From Humulus lupulus (taxonomy: Eukaryota > Streptophyta > Magnoliopsida > Rosales > Cannabaceae), in the NCBI RefSeq assembly GCF_963169125.1, contig NC_084793.1, forward strand, positions 140,408,297 through 140,472,296: a DNA stretch of 64,000 bases. Reading direction: 5' to 3'. Shown here one piece after another: positions 32,186 to 45,189 of this stretch (its first letter is position 1; every line of letters starts with the position of its first letter). Under the pieces are notes generated by a model. The model was not told where the DNA came from, did not search any database, and saw only the letters and a program-made list of their open reading frames with translations. The position numbers were made by a program, and so were the translations under genes.

Positions 32186-33730
32186 GTCGTCATCGGAGAA
32201 GATGATGTGAATGGGTGGTTTTTGTATTGTTTATGAAAATAACTTTGTAGTTTCTTTTTAATTATTTAAAGAAAAGTTAAATTAAAGAGTCCCAATACTA
32301 CTAAAAAAAAGGCTTAGTATGTCAAATTTTTTTGTCATGCATAGAGTAATAACTCACATTTGACGCCACTTCAATAATAGTGCAAAAAATGACATGGGTG
32401 CAAAACACCTCCCTTTGGGCCTTAGTAAAACAAATTGTTTCACTTAAGTTTAGTGGAGCCTTTTGGGCTATGCCATACGTGGTGTCATTAGTGTTTTTGC
32501 ACCACGCAATATGTGGCGTCGAAAGTGTGATATAACACCCCCTTAGGGCATGAAGCAGTTCAAGTTTTGCATAATTTTCTTCCTTATTTTCAGCGAGAGC
32601 TCTTGCGAGTAGCGCATTTGAGGCCATTTCCGATAATTTCATGAAATTTCTAACTTGTTCATTTGATTTCTTAGTGTGCTAATGTTGCCCATTGAATATG
32701 ATGAAGTTTGAACTAGTTTTTATGGATTAATTGATAGGTTTTGTGTGTGATTAAGAGAGGAGAAGGATTGGAGAATTTATAAAGCTTTTCAGATTTAAAA
32801 TTTTCATCTATATTGTTGGTAAGTGTTTAGTTTTTTGTGTTTGTATTGAAATGCATTGTTAGGATATTTTTTTAAAAACTTTTTTTGTGTTTGTCTCGCA
32901 TTAAATAGGGGTAGGTCGTTAAAAGAAATGGGTCAATTTTGGCCTCGCATTAAATGGGGCGTGGCAAGTCAGAACTGACCCGCTATGTATATTTATTTTA
33001 TTTTTTCTTAAAAAAATCGTAGTCTATAACGAAAACGGGACATTGATACTTGGATGTTTAAAAAGTTTTAGTGATTTTTTTATTTAGTGACATATTTTGT
33101 TGTTATTCATGCACAAATCTTGTTTCTTGTGTTTTATTTTTTGGAAAATTAGATTATAAAGAGAAGTGAAGATTGACATTTAATTTTTTTTATTGGTTTT
33201 GTAATTTGCGATGGTTGACAGTGAAATTTTTTTATTGGTTTTGTATTTTTTAAGAGCAATTGTTTTAGAGAATAATGATTATCTAACAACTTAAGAGATT
33301 TTATTTTGTTTCTACAAATAAAAAAAGCGGGTCAACGGGAAGAGCAGGTTGACCCGTTGGCCCATCGGGTTTGACCCGCCCCACCCCATGTATTAAATGG
33401 AGTAGGTTACTTCGCAGGGTGGGTCGACCCACCCTATTGAATCCCTAAATATTACAAATAAAATCTAAATTTATAAATTTCTAACAATTAACATTTTTTT
33501 TAATAGGGGCCATTGGATGTTATTCTTATTGTATAATTTTGCACATTATGTCATTTTTCTTGATATGGTCAACGCATCCTTGAGTAAAAAGCCAATAATT
33601 TAAGAGACTCTCTACAACGTGCATGAGTTACACTTCATTGAAAAAGAGAGAAAACATGGACCAATTATTCATCCCCTAATGCTTAATTATATAATGTATA
33701 ATTTGTTTAATTATATATATTGCATAACAA
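32186..33730. other. noncoding interval with repeat-like blocks
   Basis: No gene. At 32297-32540 the phrases ACTACTAAAAAAAAGGC, TTTGACGCCACTTC, TACGTGGTGTCATTA and ATGTGGCGTCGAAAG look like a CACTA-like end with subterminal motifs, but no second end is visible. At 32890-33440 runs of GACCCGC/GCGGGTC and AATGGGGCG resemble a decayed hAT-like MITE. A perfect 20-bp palindrome, AGGGTGGGTCGACCCACCCT, lies at 33416-33435. The remainder is AT-rich. Confidence 0.4.
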
Positions 33731-33735
33731 GATAT

Positions 33736-35909
<2,174 letters not shown>

Positions 35910-35914
35910 GATAT

Positions 35915-36542
35915 AATTTTTTATAATTTTTAAGTGTCATAAACAAGATGACAATATCGATTGTGGATATTATGTTTTGAAGTTTTATGAAGAAAATTGT
36001 GAGTGCTCCTCGTATCAAACAACATTTGAACAAAGAGGTAATTGCTAGGATTTATTCCATAAAAGCATGTAAATATATTTTATTGATTTAAATAAAAGTA
36101 TAATTTTATTATGAATATCAAGGAAATTTTATTTTTATTTATGAGGATATGATCTTGTATTAATACAAGAGAATTAATATCATATACAATGAATAAAATA
36201 CCAGTAACATATTAAAGTAAGGAATCTTTAATGAATGGTTACTAGTACGGTTTACTAAGCATGCGAGATGCAAGTAGTCTTGATTAAGATTACTAATTTG
36301 GATGGACATCTTGGTAAAGATACTGTATATAATAGAGATTATATATGATAGGACCGATATGAATTAACTATCTTAAAGATTTAATTCTAAAGATTTAATA
36401 TATAATCATTTGTAGATCAGTCTAAATCCTGAGTTGTCATGAACTCTTGTTTGTGCTTATTGGATCTTTTGATTCACTCGTTAAGGTTTCTTAGTATAAT
36501 GAAAATAATTACTTTTGTTTTGGAGATTTAATATCATGAATT
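35915..36542. other. noncoding AT-rich interval
   Basis: No gene, no terminal repeats. Nothing identifiable. Confidence 0.4.
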
Positions 36543-37200
36543 ACTACTACAAATACACTCTTTTAGGAAACTTTTTTAGGGCATTCACCTAGATGCGAGC
36601 CCAAAAAATAGCTCTTGGACTTTTTAGGGCTCGTGTTGTGAGTCCTTAAAGAATCACTCGACGCGCCGCCCCCCGAAATCCCCAACCCCCAGAGCTCAAC
36701 CCCTCACGCGCGACCTAAGGCTCTCAAAGGACTTGTCAAAGTTTCTGCGATTTTTGGTTTTCCCAAACTTTCCGACCACTTTCCGGCCATCTCGAGCCAC
36801 CACAAGATGAACCACCACCACCACCATATTCCTTGCATCTTGGGCTTCAAAACCCACGAAAGAATCAGACCCAATGATCACCGAGGTTGGAAGTCAATGT
36901 TCGCCGGATACCATGGTGATTTCTGAACCTTCAAGTGTAGATCTACGCTTTTCTGAGCCATTTCAAACTAAACCACTACCACCACGACATTTCCCATGGC
37001 TTGGGTTTTAAAACCCAGTAGTTAGTTTTTTGAACCACCACCGTGGAGTGGTGGCGCTGCCACTTACTCTGACTTTTCTTTTAGGGCTTGCGTCAATTCT
37101 TTTAGGGCTCGCATTGCAATTCCTAAAAACATTCTGCAAGTCCTAAAAATCTTCAGTTTTTAAGGCTCTCAAATAGAGGACTCGCGCCCTGCGATTCCTA
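36543..37200 (+). mobile_element. CACTA-like left end with subterminal repeats, truncated
   Basis: ACTACTACAAATACACTC at the left is followed by repeats of a TTTTTAGGGCTCG...GAGTCCTTAAA theme (36585-36650, 37078-37190). The arrangement looks like a CACTA terminus with subterminal repeats. No matching TAGTG end follows before the next element, and no transposase is present. The block from 36660 to 37080 has no ORF of note. Confidence 0.4.
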
Positions 37201-37433
37201 AATGTTAAGTTTATTTGTTTTAATTGTTGCATTCATGCATCATATTTACTTTCCAAAATACTGATATTTTTTCAAATAGTAATATTATTGTATTTATTTC
37301 TTTCAGTTAAAATGTCTCAAAATGATTGCAATGTAGTGATCGAGCTTAATGATAGTATTTTGGAGACATGATATCGATATATTATTGCTTAAAGAGAATT
37401 TGATGGAAGTTGTTAAAACACCACCAATTCACA
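37201..37433. other. short noncoding interval
   Basis: AT-rich. ATGTCTCAAAATGATTGC at 37312 opens a short frame that stops within about 20 codons. Not a credible gene. Confidence 0.3.
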
Positions 37434-37582
37434 CTACTACAAAAAAAGCTTTTCTATGTGATTTTTTGCCTTAATACACTGCGGTTTTTGGGAGTACCAA
37501 GAACCGCAATGTTTGAGATCACAGAGAAAAGTAATAACCAAACTGCAGAGAAAAGTGTTCTTTTTCTCTGCAGTTTTGTTAA
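37434..37582 (+). mobile_element. second CACTA-like left end, cut by LTR sequence
   Basis: CACTACTACAAAAAAAGC is followed by repeats of CTGCGGTTTTTGG / AACCGCAATG and CTGCAGAGAAAAG / CTTTTTCTCTGCAG. It then abruptly becomes inverted LTR sequence at about 37583. The truncation point coincides with the rearranged LTR, so one rearrangement probably removed the rest. Confidence 0.4.
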
Positions 37583-38905
37583 CACCCAATTGGCCTCAAA
37601 ACCCTTCATGAGTTGCGGCCCCCAGCCACACCAGGAGCAAGCGCCGCGATGCCCTCTACTCAGTGCCAGGGCCCCCAGCACAGACAAAACCCCACCGTCA
37701 TCATCTTCAAGATTGGGCTGCAACGCCTAAGAATAGGGTCGCGACCCCCTCCTGGGAACCTGCCATAACTCCGTTTTCTCCCATTTAAAACCTTCCAAAA
37801 ACATACCTAAACATCTCCAAATCCAAAAATCAAAGTTCCCAAACTTCCCAATAGTCAAAATCTATCAAAACCTGAGGCTCAAACAAATCAAAAACTCATC
37901 AACACACAAAATCCAATTCAGAGCTTAGAAACTCTAAAACTCAAAACTTAAAGCTTGAATTACCTTTGATTGGGTTGTTTCTCGCTAAATCCTTTAGTCA
38001 AGAAGCTTCTAATCTTTCCTAGGATCACTATGCCTCGATCCTCGCTTGATTCCGACTCCTAGAACTCAAGATATCTTCAAAATTGCCACGAATGGTCACA
38101 AAGGTTAACGGAATAGAGAGAAAGTATTTTTAATGTACGGTTCCTTCCTGACAAACTACTTTAGGCTTAAGTAGCCTCAAATAAAACCTAATGCTCGGGG
38201 TCCCAAAAACACCCCCAGGGACAAAATAGTCAAAACTTCCAGAATTTCCTCCTGATCTCAATAACTCTCAATATATCATCAAATAAACATTCTCATTATC
38301 CAATATCCCAATAATTGACCCCGTTATGACAAAACCGCTAATTTGCAACATAGGACCGTCTAATGTCGAACAACTAGAATATATCCCCATAATAATGGGA
38401 TCTCATCTATAAATCACAATATGCGCCAAAATACACAAATATGCCCTCAACGGGCAAAATTACCAAAATGCCCTAATAGTCAAATGTGGACCCACATGCA
38501 TGCATTTAATGTCATATTATAATATAACTCACATAAACATGCATATAATCATTTAATAGCATAATAAAGCAATTATGGCCCTCACGGCCTACTAATCCAG
38601 CCATTGAATCGCATTAGGGATTTCACACTCTGGAGGTCCCATACCCTCCTAGCCATGTGACTTGTAGGTCACCTTAGCTTTTCTGGCTCTGACTCTAAGT
38701 AACTAGCCCTTAGACTAAACAAGCACTTTTAATTTTCATCAAACTTGAGGTCGGTCCGACATTAATGCTCATTTGAGTCATTCAATGCAGATGTCGATTA
38801 GATCTAATCTTGTATCGACTTGAGTTAAACACGCTAAGACCGTTCTTGACTTCTGAATCAATACCATGTGACCAGTGCTCAGTACCATTGCTGAACTTGA
38901 CTAAT
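37583..38905 (-). repeat. inverted LTR segments of Tekay copy B
   Basis: 37583 to about 38615 is the reverse complement of the first ~1,050 bp of the 3' LTR (42885-43930). About 38620-38905 is the reverse complement of LTR positions 44540 down to about 44280. The part between is missing, and the two pieces are not in the order of a simply inverted LTR. The junction at about 38616 (GATTTCA|CACTCTGG) is abrupt. Confidence 0.78.
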
Positions 38906-38925
38906 GAGTCACAACTTCATAGAGA

Positions 38926-39114
38926 TAGGCTCATTAGTCTTCTATACAGAGTGTGACTCATTAGTCACCTAGACAGAGATGGACTCATTAGTCATCTACA
39001 TAGGGTATGACTCATTAGTCTTCTATACAAAGTGTGACTCATTAGTCACCTATGCAGGGTGTGACTCATTAGTCACCCACTCCGAGATTGACTTACTAGT
39101 GATTTATTCAAGAA
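38926..39114. repeat. 27-bp tandem repeat, seven units
   Basis: GACTCATTAGTC followed by a variable CACCTATACAGAG-like half recurs with exact 27-bp spacing. The CTCATTAG core starts at 38930, 38957, 38984, 39011, 39038, 39065 and 39092 (last unit CTTACTAG), with a further isolated copy at 39134. It sits at the breakpoint between the inverted and the direct LTR pieces. No such array occurs in the intact 3' LTR. Confidence 0.9.
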
Positions 39115-39169
39115 ACAGGTCCCTAGAGATTGACTCATTAGTCATCTATTCAGATGCAGGACCCCATAA

Positions 39170-39676
39170 TCATTTGTTTGCACCTGCTTGCATGCATGAG
39201 GAAGGCTATTATTGCTAGGCATGCACATTATGATTTGATGACATGTTATTACTGTTCATGAGCATATTGAGTTTTCTTGCTGGGCTTCGGCTCACGGGTG
39301 CTATGTGGTGCAGATAAAGGAAAAAGAAAGCTGGACCATCCCTAAGTTGAAGAGCTTAGGTGACGACGTGTACATATGCGGCTGCTCGACCGCCACGGCC
39401 GAGGGTTGAAAGAGGAACTAGGGTTAAACCCTGTTTTGCCGCTTAGATCGGCTGGTTGTAAATATTTTCTTGTAATAGACCTTTAAATTATACTTTTTTG
39501 GGATCCCAATGTATACAGTAGACGCTCTATTGAGATGTTATATCTTAACCAAAAATTTTAATCCCTGAACCGTAAATCATACTTAGTTACACGGTTATGA
39601 CCAAATGACTCGATTAACGAGTTTAGCACTGTTTATAATGCGCACCGTAACAGTCCCTAGAGTTTAGGGAGTTACA
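39170..39676 (+). repeat. 3' part of the 5' LTR of Tekay copy B
   Basis: This piece matches the end of the 3' LTR (about 44700-45182) in direct orientation: CTTGCTGGGCTTCGGCTC, GTGCTATGTGGTGCA, GTGTACATATGCGGC. It ends GTTACA at 39676, three bases before the primer site, so it is the U5 side of the true 5' LTR. Confidence 0.8.
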
Positions 39677-39679
39677 ATT

Positions 39680-39692
39680 TGGTATCAGAGCT
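39680..39692 (+). promoter_or_regulatory. primer binding site (initiator tRNA-Met)
   Basis: TGGTATCAGAGCT, the classic plant LTR-retrotransposon primer site complementary to the 3' end of initiator tRNA-Met, three bases after the LTR end. Confidence 0.92.
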
Positions 39693-39712
39693 AGTTTCGA
39701 TCCTAGGACCTA

Positions 39713-42700
39713 TTGGTTATGGGCCCACCACACTTCCGCTACGCAAGGATGACACGCACAAATCGAGAAATGGTCATCTTTGAGCCTGAAGGTGAGGATC
39801 CTTTTATGTTTGTTGGTATTGTGTATGGACCTCGTATACCTATGATTTTTGTATTAAGGGCTAGGGATATATTGCAAGGAGGTTGCATTGGATTCTTAGC
39901 CAGTGTGGTTGACACCACTCAGGTCATGCCAGTGAAACCAAAAGAGATCAGATTAGTTTGTGAATTCCTGGATGTGTTTCCAAAAGATTTGCCAGGGTTG
40001 CCACCGCACAGAGAAATTGAGATCATGATAGAACTGGCACCAGGGACGGAGCTAGTGTCTAGAGCACCTTACTTAATGGCCCTGACTGAGTTAAAAGAAT
40101 TGAAAGTACAGTTGTAAGAGCTGTTAGATTTGGGTTTTATCAGACTTAGCTTTTTACCTTGGGGTGTGCCAGTTTTGTTTGTGAAAAAGAAGGATGGTTC
40201 TTTGAGAATGTGCATTGATTACAGAGAACTGAATAAGTTGAAAATCAAGAACAAGTATCCTTTGCCAAGGATAGATGATCTGTTTGATCAGTTGCAAGGT
40301 AAGACGGTATTCTCAAAGATCGACCTTCGTTCTGGTTATCATCAGTTGAGGGTCAAGGAGGGAGATATACCGAAGACTGCTTTTTGTACTGGGTATGGGA
40401 ATTATGAGTTCTTAGTCATGTCTTTTGGATTGACTAATGCCCCTGCTGCTTTTATGGATATGATGAATAGAGTGTTCAAGGATTATCTGGACCAGTTTGT
40501 GATCATCTTCATCGATGATATCCTGGTATATTCTCAGTCTGAGTCAGAGCATGAGCAGCATCTAAGGTTGGTTCTACAGAGACTGGGGGAACACAGATTA
40601 TTTGCAAAGTTCAAGAAATGTGAGTTCTGGTTATCTCAGGTATCCTTTCTTGGGCACATTGTCAGTAATGAGGGGATTAAGGTAGATCCAGTGAAGATTG
40701 AGACGGTCAGAGATTGGCCAAGGCCAAAGAATGCTTCTAATGTTAGAAGTTTCCTTGGATTGGCAGGTTATTATAGGCGTTTCGTGGAAGGGTTCTCAAA
40801 GATTGCTACTTTGTTGACTGAGCTGACACGCAATAGTCAGAAATTTGTGTGGTCAGATAAATGTGAGAATAGCTTCCAAGAACTGAAGCAGAGATTGATT
40901 ACAGCTCCGATTCTGAGTCTTCCGATAGATCAGGAGAAGTTTGTGATTTACTGCGATGCTTCTCATCAGGGTTTGGGTTGTATTCTGATGCAGTCAGAAA
41001 AGGTAATTGCTTATGCTTCGTGTCAGTTGAAGGAGTATGAAAAGAGATATCCCACTCATGATTTAGAGTTGGTGGCTGTGGTCTTTGCTTTAAAGATATG
41101 GAGGCATTATCTTTATGGAGAGAAGTGTGAAATCAACACAGACCACAAGAGCCTGAAATACTTCTTCACCCAGAAGGATTTGAATATGAGACAAAGGCGT
41201 TGGCTGGAGTTAGTAAAAGATTATGACTGTGAGATTTTGTATCATCCAGGAAAAGCCAACGTGGTAGCTGATGCCTTAAGCTGGAAGGGTCCGGGGAAGA
41301 TTTATGGTGCGAGGCTGATAGCCAGAGAGTTAGCTGATGATATTACCAGAGCTGGTATAGAGTTGCTGGTGGGCCAGTTGGCCAATATTACGCTACAGTC
41401 TACACTGTTGGAGAGAATCAATGAAGGTCAGTTGGGTGATCCACAATTGATCAAGATCAGAGATGATGTTTTGGCTGGAGCATCCAAAGATTATTCTGTG
41501 TCTGATTTGGGCTTGTTGAGATACAAGGGGCGGATATGTGTTCCGTTAGACACTGCTTTGAGGCGAGAGATTCTGGATGAATCTCATACTACACCTTACT
41601 CTTTGCATCCAGGCACCACGAAGATGTATCAGGATGTGAGATCGTTGTATTGGTGGCCTAGGATGAAGAGGGATGTAGTGGAATATGTGGCTAAGTGCTT
41701 GACATGTCAGCAAGTTAAGGCTGAGCATCAGAGGTCGATAGGGTTATTGCAGCCTCTGGATATCCCAGACTGGAAATGGGAGGACATCATGATGGATTTC
41801 GTGGTGGGCTTACCCAGAACTGTTAGTCAACATGACTCTATTTGGGTGATAGTGGATCACTATACCAAATCAGCTCACTTCTTGCCAGTGAGGACTACAT
41901 ACACAGTTGATCAAAATGCAGATCTCTATGTGAGGTAGATCGTGCGCCTCCATGGAGCGCCAAGGTCGATTGTGTCAGATCGGGACCCCACTTTTACTTC
42001 CATGTTCTGGGGGAGTTTACATAAGGCCATGGAAACACTATTGAAGTTTAGTACTGCTTATCATCCTCAGACAGATGGGCAATCTGAAAGGATGATCTAG
42101 ATATTGGAAGACATGCTGCGAGCATGTGTGCTGGACTTTGGTGGATCTTGGAATAAGTATCTACCTTTGATACAGTTTTCCTACAACAATAGTTATCAGT
42201 CTACCATTGGAGTTGCACCTTATGAGATGCTGTATGGTAGAAAGTGCAGTTCTCCCATTCATTGGGATGAAACAGGTGAAAGGAGATACTTGGGTCCTGA
42301 GGCAGTTCAGAGGACCAGTGAGGCCATTGAGAAGATTAGAGCTCGGATGCTCACTTCTCAGAGTAGACAGAAGAGCTATGCAGATCCCAAGCGTAGGAAC
42401 GTGGAGTTCCAAGTGGGAGACTATGTCTTCCTTAGAGTCTCGCCATGGAAAGGGGTAAGAAGGTTTGGGAAGAAGGGCAAGTTGAGCCCTAGATTTGTAG
42501 GTCCATTTGAGATCCTGGAAAGGATTGGTCAGGTGGCTTACAGGTTGTCCTTGCCTCCGGCATTATCAGCCGTGCATAACGTGTTTCATGTTTCAGCTCT
42601 TTGGAGGTATGTATCTATGTGAATCATATTTTGAGCTATGAAGATCTGGAGCTTGAGGCAGATCTCTCCTTTGAAGAGCAGCCAGTCCAGATACTTGACA

Positions 42701-42831
42701 GAAAGAACAAGGTCCTCAGAAATATGACAATACCTTTGGTTAAGGTATTGTGGAGGAACAACAAGGTCGAGGAAGCGACCTGGTAGCTGGAGTCAGATAT
42801 GCAGAGTCAGTATCCCGAGTTGTTCAGGTAG
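39713..42831 (+). pseudogene. pol: protease tail, reverse transcriptase, RNase H, integrase, chromodomain (Tekay copy B)
   Basis: The reading begins only about 20 bases past the primer site, inside what is the C-terminal protease region of Tekay copy C ([30 protein letters not shown]), so gag and the protease active site are deleted. RT motifs: [29 protein letters not shown]. RNase [13 protein letters not shown] and [10 protein letters not shown]. Integrase: a HHCC-type finger ([11 protein letters not shown] ... [12 protein letters not shown]), then [17 protein letters not shown] and the GVAPYEMLYGRKC segment. The C-terminus (EDLELEADLSFEEQPVQILD ... KVLWRNNKVEEATW) is chromodomain-like. Stops at 40115-40117, 41936-41938, 42098-42100 and 42784-42786, and a one-base loss near 42617. 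Confidence 0.88.
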
Positions 42832-42853
42832 ATTTCGAGGACAAAATTTCTAT

Positions 42854-42867
42854 AAGGAGGGGATAGT
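42854..42867 (+). promoter_or_regulatory. polypurine tract of Tekay copy B
   Basis: AAGGAGGGGATAGT directly precedes the 3' LTR, the position where plus-strand cDNA synthesis is primed. Tekay copy C has the same motif at 58900-58919. Confidence 0.8.
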
Positions 42868-45182
42868 TGTAATGCCTTGAAATCCCTAATGCGATTTAAT
42901 GGCTAGATTAGTAGGTCGGGAGGGCCATAATTGCTTTATTATGCCATTAAATGATTATATGCATGTTTATGTGAATTATATTATAATATGATGTTAAATG
43001 CATGCATTCGGGTCCACATTTGACTATTAGGGCATTTTGGTAATTTGGCCCCGTTGAGGGCATATTTGTGTATTTTGGTGCATATTGTGATTTATGGATG
43101 AGATCCCATTATTATGGGGATATATTCGAGCTATTCGAAATGAGACGGTCTTATGTTGCAAATTAGCGGTTTTGTCATAACAGGGTCAATTATTGGGATA
43201 TTGGATAATGAGAATGTTTATTTGATGATATATTGGGAGTTATTGAGATCAGGAGGAAATTCTGGAAGTTTTGACTATTTTGTCCCCAGGGGTGTTTTTG
43301 GGACCCCGAGAATTAGGTTTTATTTGAGGTGACTTAAGCCTGAAGTAGTTCGTCAGAAAGGAACCGTACGTTAAAAATACGTTCTCTTTATTCCGTTAAC
43401 CTTTGTGACCATTCGTGGCAATTTCAAAGATATCTTGAGTTCTAGGAGTCGGAATCAAGCGAGAATTGAGGCATAGCAATCCTAGGAAATATTAGAAGCT
43501 TCTTGACCAAAGGATTTAGTGAGAAACAACCCAATCAAAGGTAATTCAAACTTTAAGTTTTGAGTTTTAGAGTTTCTAAGCTCTGAATTGGATTTTGTGT
43601 GTTGATGAGTTTTTGATTTGTTTGAGCCTCGAGTTTTGATAGTTTTTTATTATTGGGAAGTTTGGGAACTTTGATTTTTGGATTTTGAGATGTTTAGGTA
43701 TGTTTGTGGAAGGTTTTAAATGGGAGAAAATGGAGTTATGGCAGGTTCCCGGGTGGGGGTCGCAGCCCTATTCTTAGGCGTCGCGGCCCAATCTTGAAGA
43801 TGAAGATAGTGGGGTTTTGTCTGTGCTGGGGGTCGTGGCACTGAGTAGAGGGCACCGCGGCGCTTGCTCTTGGTGTGGCTGGGGGCCGCAGCTCATGAAG
43901 GGTTTTGAGGCCAATTGTGTTTTTTGATCATGGGAACTCAATTTTAGGCCTCGGGATCGTTCCTACTTCCTAGTTTAGTGGGGTTTGATGTCCCAGAGGC
44001 TAGGTCTTGGTTCAGGAACCCTTTGTTATTCATTTTATTGATGGTGTCCCATATTTGGTTATGACTAGGTGACCACTAAGGAATTAAAAGACAGATCGTT
44101 CTCAAGGGTCGTACTTTTACTCATTCTCACTCGAATCAGAGGTAAGAAAACTGCACCCTGTGTATATGACATGCGTGGTTGTATAGAGGCATGTTGGTTG
44201 TTAAATGTGGAAATTGATTGCATATTAAATGCTTAGAAAATCTTGCTTACTTGTGTATGGCACTGACTATTCAGAATCGGCACCGGTCGCTTATTACTGA
44301 CCTAGGAGTCAGGAATGGCATAAGCATCATGAACGCAGAGCTGATAAAAGATTAGATCTAATTGCTATCAGCGTTGAATGAATCTAGGAGCATTAATGCT
44401 GGATTGACCCTAAGGTCGATGAAAATTAGAAACGCTTGACTAGTCTAGGACTAGTTACTCAGAGCCAGGGCAAAAGGCCTAGGTGACTGCTTGTCACGTG
44501 GCTAGGGAGCGGAATCCCATGGTTGTGACTCTATGGTCATGCGGCAGGTTATATTGGTGACTAGTTCATCGAACACCTATCTTGATAAGCTAGAGAAATG
44601 ATCACTTATTTATAAAGCCCAGGTGACCCTATCGTCACATGGCTAATGGGAACGGAACCCACCTTAGTGACTTTTACAACTGTCATTCCTCTATTTTGGA
44701 CTGAAAGTCCTGAATGATTATTATGATCATTGTTGATATTATATTCATGAAATATTGTGTTTTCTTGCTGGGCTTTGGCTCATGGGTGCTATGTGGTGCA
44801 TGTAAAGGGAAAGAAAAGCTCACCCAGCCTTGAGTGGAGAGCTTAGGTGGTGTTGTGTACATATGCGGCCGCTTGACCACCACGACCAAGGAGTTCTCAG
44901 AGGAACTAGGGGGTTTACCCTATTTTTGCCGCTTAGGTCGGCGGGTTGTAAATTTAAACTGTAATGACCATTTTGAGTTGTAAATAACTTGTAAATGTTT
45001 TGATGGGCCCATGAACAGTTTTATGTTTTAAATAAAATATATCCTTTCCCTTTTGATTGATTTTCCACCTTAACCTGTTAATAACACCTAGAAGCATGTT
45101 TTTAACCAAAGAACTCGGGTAGCGAGTTAAATTCACGGTTCAACGTTCACCGTAACAATCTTAGGGTAACCAGGGCATTACA
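42868..45182 (+). repeat. 3' LTR of Tekay copy B (2,315 bp)
   Basis: Starts TGTAATGCC right after the polypurine tract and ends GGGCATTACA, giving TG...CA ends. No coding sequence of note. It includes GC-rich blocks (43745-43900) and the block CTTGCTGGGCTTTGGCTC...GTGCTATGTGGTGCA, shared among the Tekay-type LTRs here. The next five bases, ATCCT, would be the target duplication, but the partner cannot be found. Confidence 0.88.
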
Positions 45183-45189
45183 ATCCTGG

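Larger units (their letters stand above)
37583..45182 (+). mobile_element. Tekay/Del-type chromovirus (Ty3/gypsy), copy B, deleted and rearranged
   Basis: Order on the plus strand: scrambled 5' LTR (37583-39676), primer site complementary to initiator tRNA-Met (39680-39692), pol without gag (39713-42831), polypurine tract (42854-42867) and a full 3' LTR (42868-45182). The C-terminal chromodomain-like segment after integrase and the Met-primer fit the Tekay/Del chromovirus clade. Comparison with Tekay copy C shows that gag and most of the protease are gone. No target duplication can be matched, because the left LTR is rearranged. In-frame stops and a shift mean no protein activity. Confidence 0.85.

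Noticed and set aside
36543..37582. One complete CACTA element between the two CACTA-like ends
   Set aside because: Both ends are in the same orientation and carry different subterminal motifs, so they cannot be the two ends of one element.
37410..37730. 106-codon open frame
   Set aside because: Runs across the junction of a CACTA-like end and an inverted LTR. No domain.
38926..39114. Possible CRISPR array (regular 27-bp repeats)
   Set aside because: Units are directly adjacent without distinct spacers, in a plant nuclear LTR context.
38979..39218. Protein with a 9-residue repeat (DSLVxYxxx)
   Set aside because: It exists only because the tandem array has a 27-base period, a multiple of three. 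It lies in a rearranged LTR with no start context or homologue.
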